Assembly: GCA_026391455.1 (NCBI GenBank)
Contig: JAPLEH010000004.1
Coordinates: 91,187 to 155,186, forward strand
Source: Bacteroidota bacterium
Lineage (GTDB): Bacteria > Bacteroidota > Bacteroidia > Chitinophagales > Chitinophagaceae
Length of the DNA: 64,000 nt
Direction: 5' to 3'
Below the pieces are notes generated by a model, which saw nothing but the letters and a program-made list of their open reading frames with translations, was not told the origin of the DNA and searched no databases. The stretch's first letter is position 1. Each line of letters begins with the position of its first letter. Shown one piece after another: positions 34,401 through 41,722 of this stretch. A program made the translations under genes and the position numbers.

Positions 34401-34437
34401 GTTGTACCTCTCGATTTGGTACAACATAGGTACAACA
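34401..34437. promoter_or_regulatory. Right copy of the 23-bp repeat plus inverted half-site at the integrase start
   Basis: GTTGTACC (34401-34408) is inverted to the two GGTACAACA copies at 34418-34426 and 34429-34437 (11-bp period). The 23 bp at 34415-34437 match 7231-7253 exactly. The sites cover the integrase ribosome-binding region, so binding could control int expression as well as recombination. Confidence 0.6.
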
Positions 34438-34538
34438 TTTTGTGGTTTTTCTTGTCGCTTTATGGATTTATTTAAGGAAGATAATGATGAATATCAATGG
34501 TTTGTATCCATATGGTTCCATATGAATTCACCGGTATC

Positions 34539-34585
34539 AGGACTGAAAATCCTTGTGTCGGCGGTTCGATCCCGCCCCACACCAC
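34539..34585 (+). repeat. attR: 47-bp direct repeat of the tRNA-Phe 3' half
   Basis: Identical to 7137-7183. It contains only the anticodon loop to 3' end; upstream there is no tRNA 5' half, so this is not a second tRNA gene. Confidence 0.93.
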
Positions 34586-34587
34586 AG

Positions 34588-34615
34588 AACCTCAGCAGAA
34601 ATGCTGAGGTTTTTT
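34588..34615 (+). terminator. Presumed original tRNA-Phe terminator
   Basis: AACCTCAGCA (34588-34597) and TGCTGAGGTT (34602-34611) form a perfect 10-bp stem with loop GAAA and a T run. It begins 3 bases after attR, where the pre-insertion tRNA would have ended. Confidence 0.8.
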
Positions 34616-34717
34616 AATTTATACATAACCCTTGTTCCGCGGGTCCCTGTCTTTATCAGACTCATCTGGATTTTTAGTGTATTGATATTCAACAACAAAG
34701 ACTATTAGCGAACAGTG

Positions 34718-34793
34718 AATGAGCCGAATAAATCTTTTATTCGGCTCATTTTTATTCTTATATTTGAGCCGAATAAATTCTTTAATTGGCTCA
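34718..34793. promoter_or_regulatory. Two palindromic operators upstream of the Fic gene
   Basis: A perfect 15-bp-arm palindrome (34718-34732 with 34736-34750, core GAGCCGAATAAA) is followed 45 bp later, centre to centre, by an imperfect copy (34765-34777 with 34781-34793, 11 of 13 pairs). The second reaches the Fic start codon. It looks like an autoregulatory operator, probably bound by the Fic protein's own C-terminal winged helix. Confidence 0.62.
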
Positions 34794-35905
34794 TGTCAAA
34801 ATATAACTGGCAACAAAAAGACTGGCTGCAGTTCAGATTTACACTGGAAGTTGTAGAACAGGAGCTGTTGACCTTCATGGAAAAAGTCGGGAGAGTATCC
34901 GGTATTTTGGAAGGCCTGCCTGAGGAAACAAAGCAGGATGTAATTGTTGATATCATATTGGCAGAAGCCATCAAAACCTCGCAAATAGAAGGTGAATACC
35001 CCAACAGAAAAGATGTGCTTTCATCCATTCGGAAAAACCTGGGATTGCTTTACGATACTGAGAATATCAGGGACAAATCAGCTGTTGGTTTAGGAGAGTT
35101 GATGATTGATGTCCGTAAAACATTCAACGAACAATTGACGGAAGAGAAACTATTTGCATGGCATAAGATGTTGCTGGGCGAAAACAAACGGGTCGCCATT
35201 GGTCAGTGGCGTTTCCATGAAGAACCGATGCGTGTAATTTCAGGTTCATTGGGAAAAGAGAAAGTGCATTATGAAGCGCCGCCATCATCAAAAGTGCCGG
35301 ATGAAATGAAAAAATTTATTCAATGGTTCAATGATACGGCTCCGGGTGGTAAACTGGAAATTAAAAAAGCCCCCGTGCGTTCTGCCATAGCACATTTGTA
35401 TTTTGAAACCATACATCCTTTTGAAGATGGGAACGGGAGGATTGGAAGGGCCATAGCCGAAATAGCATTGTCGCAAACGATCGGAAGACCTGTTCTGTTA
35501 AGCCTGTCAAGGACAATTGAGGCAAATAAAAAGCTCTACTACGATTCATTGGAAAAAGCCCAGCAATCAAATGAAATTACATCATGGATGGAGTATTTCA
35601 TTAAAACAACATTAGATGCACAGACTGAAGCAGAAGAACAAATTGAATTTACTTTGAAGAAAACAAAGTTCTTTGACCGGTTTAAAGATAAACTAAACGA
35701 CCGCCAGCTAACCGTCATCAGGCGAATGCTGGAAGAGGGTACTAAAGGTTTTGCAGGAGGGATGAACGCAAGAAAATACATCGGTATTACTAAAACATCA
35801 AAAGCAACCGCTACAAGAGACATGCAACAGCTCGTGGAATCAGGGGCTTTTATATTGTCGGGTAATGCCGGAGGGCGCAGCACCAGTTACCAGGTCAATT
35901 TATAA
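34793..35905 (+). CDS. Fic-domain AMP-transferase with N-terminal inhibitory helix
   Basis: 370 residues from the ATG at 34793 (MSKYNWQQKDW), at the edge of the second operator. A DUF4172-like N-terminus includes the autoinhibitory motif TSQIEG at 62-67 ([S/T]xxxE[G/N]). The complete Fic active site HPFEDGNGRIGR is at 208-219, and a C-terminal winged-helix domain lies near 310-370. Fic enzymes AMPylate target proteins; the inhibitory helix places this one in the class where the switch is within the same chain. It is the first host gene right of the element. Its targets are unknown. Confidence 0.92.
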   Translation: MSKYNWQQKDWLQFRFTLEVVEQELLTFMEKVGRVSGILEGLPEETKQDVIVDIILAEAIKTSQIEGEYPNRKDVLSSIRKNLGLLYDTENIRDKSAVGLGELMIDVRKTFNEQLTEEKLFAWHKMLLGENKRVAIGQWRFHEEPMRVISGSLGKEKVHYEAPPSSKVPDEMKKFIQWFNDTAPGGKLEIKKAPVRSAIAHLYFETIHPFEDGNGRIGRAIAEIALSQTIGRPVLLSLSRTIEANKKLYYDSLEKAQQSNEITSWMEYFIKTTLDAQTEAEEQIEFTLKKTKFFDRFKDKLNDRQLTVIRRMLEEGTKGFAGGMNARKYIGITKTSKATATRDMQQLVESGAFILSGNAGGRSTSYQVNL

Positions 35906-35977
35906 TTTTTCATTTCACTCTCCATTGTTTTCAAACACTGCTTAATCCCAACGTAATATCACCTCATAGACTCCCGT

Positions 35978-36085
35978 CTATTCATTTTCCTTCACTTCCC
36001 AATACCAGCGTTTCAGCCACTCACCCAGTATGTTTGAAGCAGCCAGGCAGGCATCATGCCTTACACCAGGAAAGTAGAAAAGTGT
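35978..36085 (-). pseudogene. Remnant of a hydrolase C-terminus
   Basis: An in-frame stretch of 36 codons (ending FPGVRHDACLAASNILGEWL, then KRWYWEVKENE and TAG) lies between two stops with no start codon. It reads like the end of an alpha/beta hydrolase, where His in the PGVxHD context is the catalytic histidine. Nothing upstream continues it. The rest of the 475-bp gap (35906-36380) shows no gene. Confidence 0.4.
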
Positions 36086-36380
36086 TCATTATTATAATCT
36101 TGTAGTCACATTTTGTTAGCTATAATAGTTCACCATATTTAAAATATGCACGGGTTAATTTTGTAGCTCCCCTAACAGAAATCGGATAAATGCAAGTGTT
36201 ACTTACCGTCTCAGGCAGGTGTGCTGTGAGCGGACTTTCCAGCATATATTTTTTTGTATATGAAATAAATACAAGAAATTAGCTTCCACACGCAGTCATA
36301 ATCAAAACGGCCTGCTAAATCAGCAAATTATAATGTTTGCCAAATGAAAGACGACGGCAGAAAATAAAAACCAATCAGGT

Positions 36381-37130
36381 ATGAAAGCTAATTTCTTAGT
36401 TGCCTTTCTCTTAATAATTATTACCAGTGAACCCTTGCAGGCCCAGATAGGTATTGGTACTGTACCCAATGCCACGGCCATGCTGGATGTAAACAGCACC
36501 ACCCGTGGTTTTTTACCCCCACGGATGACCGAAGCCCAACGCAATGCCATTACCAGCCCTGCGGAAGGACTGTTGATCTATAACAGCACCAGTAAAAAAA
36601 TGAACTATTATGACGGAGCTGGCTGGAAAAATTTTGATGGCTCCCCCACTTCGCCTGCCATAGGCGACAATTACCTCGGCGGTATTGTAATTTATATTCT
36701 GATGCCCGGCGATCCCGGATATAGTAGCACGGTTACCCATGGACTAATTGCAGCTCCGGCAGATGTTCCCTTTACAACCTGGGGCTGCGAGGGTACCATC
36801 ATTGCAGGCGCAGATTCCCTCACACTCGGCTGGGGTAATAATAATACCGCACAGATACTTGGCACCTGCAATGCAGCCGGCACAGCCGCTAAAGCTTGCG
36901 ATGCGCATACCGTAAATGGATATAGCGACTGGTACCTGCCCAGCAGGGGCGAACTGCAGAAACTATACCTGGCAAAGAATTTTTTATCCGGACTCGATAC
37001 CGGAACCAGCTATTGGAGCTCGAGTGAATTCAACAACATTCAGGCATGGGCGGTGGACTTAACAGATGGCACCAATATCACCCCGACTAAATCAAATTCA
37101 GGGAATATCAGGCCGATCCGCTCCTTTTGA
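36381..37130 (+). CDS. Exported protein with C-terminal Lcl/DUF1566-type domain
   Basis: 249 residues. A signal peptide (MKANFLVAFLLIIITSEPLQ) is followed by a Bacteroidetes surface-protein N-terminus (IGIGTVPNATAMLDVNSTTR, then GFLPPRMTEAQRNAI), a segment commonly seen before phage-tail-like or surface domains. The C-terminal domain has YSDWYLPSRGELQKLY and YWSSSEFNNIQAWAVDL, as in the Lcl (DUF1566) family of extracellular proteins. It is followed by a palindromic terminator. Function probably surface display or adhesion, by analogy. Confidence 0.8.
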   Translation: MKANFLVAFLLIIITSEPLQAQIGIGTVPNATAMLDVNSTTRGFLPPRMTEAQRNAITSPAEGLLIYNSTSKKMNYYDGAGWKNFDGSPTSPAIGDNYLGGIVIYILMPGDPGYSSTVTHGLIAAPADVPFTTWGCEGTIIAGADSLTLGWGNNNTAQILGTCNAAGTAAKACDAHTVNGYSDWYLPSRGELQKLYLAKNFLSGLDTGTSYWSSSEFNNIQAWAVDLTDGTNITPTKSNSGNIRPIRSF

Positions 37131-37160
37131 TGGCTTCCGTTATTTTATCAGCTAAACACT

Positions 37161-37185
37161 ATTCACCGCAAATTATGCGGTGAAT
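37161..37185 (+). terminator. Terminator hairpin after the surface-protein gene
   Basis: ATTCACCGCA and TGCGGTGAAT form a perfect 10-bp stem with a 5-base loop, 30 bp after the stop. Confidence 0.6.
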
Positions 37186-37223
37186 AATCAGTTTATTCGC
37201 CGCATCTTCATTTATACCCAACA

Positions 37224-37257
37224 AAAAAGGGAAAACCCTTTTGAATTTTCCCTTTTT
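37224..37257. terminator. Bidirectional terminator between convergent genes
   Basis: AAAAAGGGAAAA (37224-37235) pairs with TTTTCCCTTTTT (37246-37257), a perfect 12-bp stem with A and T flanks usable in both directions. It sits just before the end of the minus-strand SRPBCC gene. Confidence 0.75.
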
Positions 37258-37277
37258 ACTTTTTAATTGGCCTTTTC

Positions 37278-37799
37278 TCATCCTTCTTCACACATCTTCT
37301 TCAAATTATTTAATCCTGCCTCGAACTGGTGGTTCAGGTTCTTATTCAGCAGCGGTCCCATCAACCGGGCCATCGGCCAGGGAAGGGCACCACTGTTTTG
37401 CCAGGTCACTTTTGTTTCGCTGCCATCTCCCCAGGATTCAAACAGCCAGTTGTCTTTGGCCTGCGCTTTCCAGGGCTTTAAAAATTCCAGGTCGAAATGA
37501 ATATGTTTTTCATCCTGATTCAGTAAGGTGAGACTACCCACACCCACTTTTTTACCACTCCAGGCATATTTATGGCCGGGCATTCCGGGTGTACCCGTTA
37601 TCGTTTGTACCGAACTGGGATCCATTTGCTGCCAGGGATTCCATTTGCTGTAGTAATTCAGATCAGCGATCTTGTCTTTTACGGTAGAAACCGGCTTTGC
37701 AATAATGATGTTCTTCTCCACATTGTAGGAAGAAGGCATGATGAGGGCAATAAGTAATAATGATGCAATAAGCCCCAGGAGGATGTAAATAACGATCAT
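37278..37799 (-). CDS. SRPBCC-family (START-like) protein with N-terminal TM anchor
   Basis: 173 residues. One N-terminal hydrophobic segment (VIYILLGLIASLLLIALIMP) precedes an SRPBCC domain: YNVEKNIIIAKPVSTV, WNPWQQMDP, and the terminal helix (LMGPLLNKNLNHQFEAGLNN) that closes the ligand cavity. This family binds hydrophobic ligands; polyketide-cyclase-like members with one TM helix are common in Bacteroidetes and are uncharacterised. Single gene, minus strand. Confidence 0.85.
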   Translation of the reverse strand: MIVIYILLGLIASLLLIALIMPSSYNVEKNIIIAKPVSTVKDKIADLNYYSKWNPWQQMDPSSVQTITGTPGMPGHKYAWSGKKVGVGSLTLLNQDEKHIHFDLEFLKPWKAQAKDNWLFESWGDGSETKVTWQNSGALPWPMARLMGPLLNKNLNHQFEAGLNNLKKMCEEG

Positions 37800-37861
37800 A
37801 GTGATAAATTTAGGACTGTTAAGATAACCAAATCCCCGCTGGTTATTCTGCCTTTCGTCAA

Positions 37862-38458
37862 TTAATGCTGCACCCGGTAAAATTTCCCCGGGCGGAGGTA
37901 GATCACTCCTTTCTGTGTATGAAAACGGGTAGGCAACTGGGTGTAGTTACCGTTGGCATCATGACCCACCACTTCAAAGTGTAAATGCGGAAAAGCCGAG
38001 TAGCCCGTATTCCCACTCAGCCCGATCACCTGCCCCGTCGTTACCGTATCTCCAATATTCACCAGCACCCCGTCCTTTTGTAAATGCCAGTAGTTGGCTA
38101 CCGTACCATCCGCATGCCGAATGATAATATAATTTCCATCCGACATATTTTCCGGTTGCAGGCCGCCTTTATCCGAATCTTCCCGCATACCGGTTACTAC
38201 TCCGTCTCTCGCTGCACAGATCTTTGTTCCCTTCTTTACTTTAAAATCGAGGGCCCGCTCCCCTTTATGACTGAACATTCCCCCATACGCCTGTAACAGG
38301 AAAACTTTTTTACGGTATTCAAATGGTAACGTGTATACATAGCTGGTATCCCGTTTGAACTTTCCATTTTTCAAATCGGTGGGAGAATATTCCGACTGAC
38401 CATGGCCAAGACCGGGCAGGAGAATGAATACATACAACAGAACAGCATAATATTTCAT
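37862..38458 (-). CDS. Exported M23 (LytM) peptidase
   Basis: 198 residues with a signal peptide (YAVLLYVFILLPGLGHGQ). The LytM domain has the zinc ligands in FSHKGERALDFKV (His and Asp) and the HLHFEV motif near 166-171. It belongs to the lysostaphin-like endopeptidases that cut peptidoglycan cross-links, or to catalytically related scaffolds. All expected ligands are present, so it is likely active. It lies 62 bp after the SRPBCC gene on the minus strand and may be transcribed ahead of it. Confidence 0.88.
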   Translation of the reverse strand: MKYYAVLLYVFILLPGLGHGQSEYSPTDLKNGKFKRDTSYVYTLPFEYRKKVFLLQAYGGMFSHKGERALDFKVKKGTKICAARDGVVTGMREDSDKGGLQPENMSDGNYIIIRHADGTVANYWHLQKDGVLVNIGDTVTTGQVIGLSGNTGYSAFPHLHFEVVGHDANGNYTQLPTRFHTQKGVIYLRPGKFYRVQH

Positions 38459-38497
38459 GGCAGGCTATTTTATTAAAGCTACAAAAAGAATGAAAAA

Positions 38498-39463
38498 TTA
38501 TAAAGATTGATTCTTTATCTGAATGATCTCAGCGGCAATGCTGATAGCGATCTCTTCAGGTGTCTGGCTGTGTATGGCTATACCTGCCGGACTATGAATT
38601 TTTCTCAGTAAGTCAGGGTCAACTCCGGCATCTTTCCATTCCTGCATCAGCTTTCCCATTTTCGATTTACTGCCCAGTACACCCAGGTACCGGCATTCTG
38701 TATGCAGCAGGGAACGCAGGGCCTCGTCATCTGTACGATAACCAAAAGTCATGATCACGATATACAGATCATCCCCTTCGGGAATCAATGAATGCAGTCT
38801 GTGATAACCGGATACCAGATGTTTTTCATGGGCAAACGTATTTTCTTTCCAGGTGTTTAACGCTGGCCGGTCATCGTAGATACAGATATAAAAATCCATA
38901 TTGGCCATCAGTTTCGAGAGTGCCAGCGAACAATGACCGCCGCCAATGATGGCCAGCCGGTTTTTATACCCGGCCCGTTCCTGGTACTTCCATTCCCTAT
39001 CTGACAGGTACGTATATGCGAAATTTTCAGGTATAGAAGTGTTTTCAAAAGCAATGCCGTCCGGTGAAAGTTGTAAAGTGCCGCCTTGATTGGTTTCAAG
39101 TGCGTGTATCAGTTGAGATATCGTATGAATATCTTCCTGTTGAACTGTATACAGCCAGATGGTCTGTTCGCCGGAGCAGATCATGCCACTTTGCTGATCA
39201 CTGTTTTTAGCATGCACCTGTTTTTTCAACAACGATACAGGTTGATTTTTTTTCATCAGGTCCCGCGCCAGTTCCACCAGCTTATGTTCCATCATACCTC
39301 CACCGATGGAGCCGGTCATTTGTCCGTTGGCATCAGCAGCCATGCAAAATCCTCTTCTACCGGGGCTGCTTCCTTTACTTTCTAATACATACAACAGCAT
39401 CACCGGCAGCTCCGAAGACAGTGCAGCTTGTATCGCTTTCCATACAGGTAATGAAACAACCAT
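38498..39463 (-). CDS. xdhC: XdhC-family molybdenum-enzyme maturation factor
   Basis: 321 residues. An XdhC/CoxI N-terminal domain (VLESKGSSPGRRGFCMA, SIGGGMMEHKLVELA) and a C-terminal Rossmann domain (RLAIIGGGHCSLALSKLMAN, MTFGYRTDDEALRSLL, YLGVLGSKSKM). XdhC binds and sulfurates the molybdenum cofactor and delivers it to xanthine dehydrogenase. It is the third gene of the operon, overlapping the large-subunit stop by one base, as expected for a dedicated maturation factor. Confidence 0.9.
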   Translation of the reverse strand: MVVSLPVWKAIQAALSSELPVMLLYVLESKGSSPGRRGFCMAADANGQMTGSIGGGMMEHKLVELARDLMKKNQPVSLLKKQVHAKNSDQQSGMICSGEQTIWLYTVQQEDIHTISQLIHALETNQGGTLQLSPDGIAFENTSIPENFAYTYLSDREWKYQERAGYKNRLAIIGGGHCSLALSKLMANMDFYICIYDDRPALNTWKENTFAHEKHLVSGYHRLHSLIPEGDDLYIVIMTFGYRTDDEALRSLLHTECRYLGVLGSKSKMGKLMQEWKDAGVDPDLLRKIHSPAGIAIHSQTPEEIAISIAAEIIQIKNQSL

Positions 39464-41715
39464 TATTTTGTGGAATATAAACTCATCAATACTTTTTCTG
39501 GTGTCATGGGTGCATCGTAAGGTATATCTGCACCCGGGTGAAAGGCCAGGATGGCATTGCGCAATGCAAAATAAGCCGCGATGCCATACATCAGGGGTGG
39601 CTCACCCACGGCTTTACTGCGAAAGATCGCCAGGTTATCTTTATCTGTTTTCAAAGGTTCAATAATGATCTCACCCGGCGCGGAATAAATATCCGGTACT
39701 TTATAGGTGCTCAATGCATTGCTGCGCAGTTTGCCATTGCTGTCGTATACGATCTCTTCCATGGTCATCCACCCGATGCCCTGCACGATACCTCCTTCGC
39801 ATTGCCCGGTATCAATGAGGGTGTTCATACTGGTACCAAAATCATGTACCACTTTTACCGAGTCGAAGGTGTATGTACCCCTTATACAATCAACGGTGGT
39901 GGTAATGATGGCTGTACCATATACATGATAGGCGAAGGGATGTCCTTTTTCCACTGTAGCATCATAATGAATGCCCGGCGGCGTATAGTGTGCATGTTCA
40001 GAAAGGCTTACCCGTTGTATATAGGCCATACCGGCCAATTTATTCCAATCCCATTCTGTTGCCACACCATTCGCATATACTGTTTCATTTTTTATTTCGA
40101 TCAATTCCGGCGTTACGGAAAAATGAGACGCAGCCACCTGTTTCAACCGGTGTAAAATAGCATGACAGGCTATTTCAGTTGCTTTACCATTAAGGTCTGC
40201 TGCTGCACTGGCTGCAGTGGGTGAAGTATTGGCTATGCGATACGTGTTCGTGCTGTTAACACGAATACGCGAAGCGTCTACCGAAAATACAGTGGCGGCC
40301 ACCTGCAGCATCTTGGTATTCACGCCCTGGCCCATTTCTACCGCACCAGTACTGATACCAATGCTGCCATCGGTATATACATGTACCAATGAACGTGCCT
40401 GATTCATCAATGTTTTGGTGAAGGAAATACCAAAACATATGGGCATCACCGCCATCCCTTTTTTAGTAAATGCATTCGATGCGTTGAATACCTTGATGTC
40501 TTCTGCTGTTTGCTTTATAGCAAATGCTTTTTCTGCAGCTTCCCAACATGCGCTTGCTTCACTTTCAGCTTTTTGCCCATAGGGAAATTCATCACCTGTT
40601 TCCAGCAGATTTTTTTGCTGCAACTGCCAGGCAGGTATCCCTATTGCAGTGGCGGCTTTGGCAATAGCCGCTTCTATTACGAACATTCCTTGCGGACCAC
40701 CAAAGCCCCGAAAGGCTGTATTGGGTGGTAAATGCGTGCGGCAACTATAGGCTGTAGCCTTTACATTTGGAATGAAATAAGCATTGGTGCAATGAAATAA
40801 CGTGCGTTCCATTACTGCGGGAGAAAGATCGGCCGCAGCACCTGCATTCTGATAAAAGGTGGCTTCATATGCGAGAATCTTTCCTTCACTGCTCAAACCG
40901 ATCTTATAATCGGCGGAATAGGGATGCCGTTTGCCGGTCATGCGCATATCTTCCATCCGATGCAGAGAATATTTCACCGGCTTTTGGGTAAGCGCGCAGG
41001 CCAATGCACAAAGCACACCCCAGGTGGTGGCCTGGTCTTCCTTTCCTCCAAACCCTCCGCCTAACCGGGTGGTATCTACTTCGATCTTATTCATGGGTAT
41101 CCCCAGCACCCGGGCGGCGGTGCGTTGTACCGCCGTAGGGCCTTGTGTGGAGGAATAGATACGAATCGTTCCGTGTTCCTGCGGTACTGCATACGCACCC
41201 TGCGTTTCAATATACAGGTGTTCCTGACCGTTAGTATCGGCGCGCCCTTCAAAAATATGCACACATTGTGACCATGCCTTCGCGGTATCACCCAATTGAA
41301 AAGTGCGGGGAGGAATGATCAATTCATTTTTTTCTTTCGCTTCCCGCGGATCGGTGATCACTGGCAGCGGATCGAACTCCACGATTATTTTCTTAAGAGC
41401 TGCTCTGGCTGCTTCATCGCTCCGTGCAATTACAAGTGCAATGGGCATACCACAAAAATGCACATGGGTGGAAGCCAGCAATTCTTCATCGGGTACAATG
41501 CCACCTATCTGATTATCGCCGGGAATATCGGCTGCCGTAATTATCCGGTAAACATCCGGTGCTGCAGCTGCGGCACGAAAGTCGAGCGAACGGATGACAC
41601 CATGTGCGATGGGTGAATCAAATACAGCAGCATATAGCGTACCGTTCCATACCGGGATATCGTCCAGGTACACAGATTCTCCGCGGAGATGAGTATATGA
41701 ATCAATATTTTTCAT
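39463..41715 (-). CDS. xdhB: Xanthine dehydrogenase, molybdopterin-binding subunit
   Basis: 750 residues. The molybdenum hydroxylase fold is clear: the N-terminal aldehyde-oxidase a/b hammerhead (GESVYLDDIPVWNGTLYAA), LGGGFGGKEDQATTW near 216-230, AFRGFGGPQGMFVIE near 328-342, the late GAVEMGQGVNTKM, and GIVQGIGWMTMEE near 646. It oxidises hypoxanthine and xanthine to urate, with the molybdenum cofactor. 7 bp downstream of the small-subunit gene and overlapping xdhC, so one operon. Confidence 0.93.
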   Translation of the reverse strand: MKNIDSYTHLRGESVYLDDIPVWNGTLYAAVFDSPIAHGVIRSLDFRAAAAAPDVYRIITAADIPGDNQIGGIVPDEELLASTHVHFCGMPIALVIARSDEAARAALKKIIVEFDPLPVITDPREAKEKNELIIPPRTFQLGDTAKAWSQCVHIFEGRADTNGQEHLYIETQGAYAVPQEHGTIRIYSSTQGPTAVQRTAARVLGIPMNKIEVDTTRLGGGFGGKEDQATTWGVLCALACALTQKPVKYSLHRMEDMRMTGKRHPYSADYKIGLSSEGKILAYEATFYQNAGAAADLSPAVMERTLFHCTNAYFIPNVKATAYSCRTHLPPNTAFRGFGGPQGMFVIEAAIAKAATAIGIPAWQLQQKNLLETGDEFPYGQKAESEASACWEAAEKAFAIKQTAEDIKVFNASNAFTKKGMAVMPICFGISFTKTLMNQARSLVHVYTDGSIGISTGAVEMGQGVNTKMLQVAATVFSVDASRIRVNSTNTYRIANTSPTAASAAADLNGKATEIACHAILHRLKQVAASHFSVTPELIEIKNETVYANGVATEWDWNKLAGMAYIQRVSLSEHAHYTPPGIHYDATVEKGHPFAYHVYGTAIITTTVDCIRGTYTFDSVKVVHDFGTSMNTLIDTGQCEGGIVQGIGWMTMEEIVYDSNGKLRSNALSTYKVPDIYSAPGEIIIEPLKTDKDNLAIFRSKAVGEPPLMYGIAAYFALRNAILAFHPGADIPYDAPMTPEKVLMSLYSTK

Positions 41716-41722
41716 TGCTTGA

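Larger units (their letters stand above)
7137..34585. mobile_element. Integrative mobilizable element inserted in tRNA-Phe
   Basis: The boundaries are a perfect 47-bp direct repeat: 7137-7183 within tRNA-Phe and 34539-34585 in a spacer. Inside are an attR-proximal tyrosine recombinase, a second P4-like tyrosine recombinase, a serine resolvase, a MobF relaxase, a VirD4-type ATPase, a Toprim primase, RadC, ArdC, and defence and exported-protein cargo. There are no VirB4, VirB6 to VirB11 or Bacteroidetes TraG-to-TraO pore genes. By the usual definitions this makes it mobilizable rather than self-transmissible. Two integrases and strong differences in base composition between modules suggest a composite history. 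Confidence 0.88.

Noticed and set aside
34539..34585. Second tRNA-Phe gene
   Set aside because: Only the 3' half is present; no D arm or acceptor 5' strand upstream. It is attR.
7137..34585. Self-transmissible conjugative element
   Set aside because: No pore or VirB4 ATPase genes; only relaxase and coupling ATPase, so mobilizable is the safer label.
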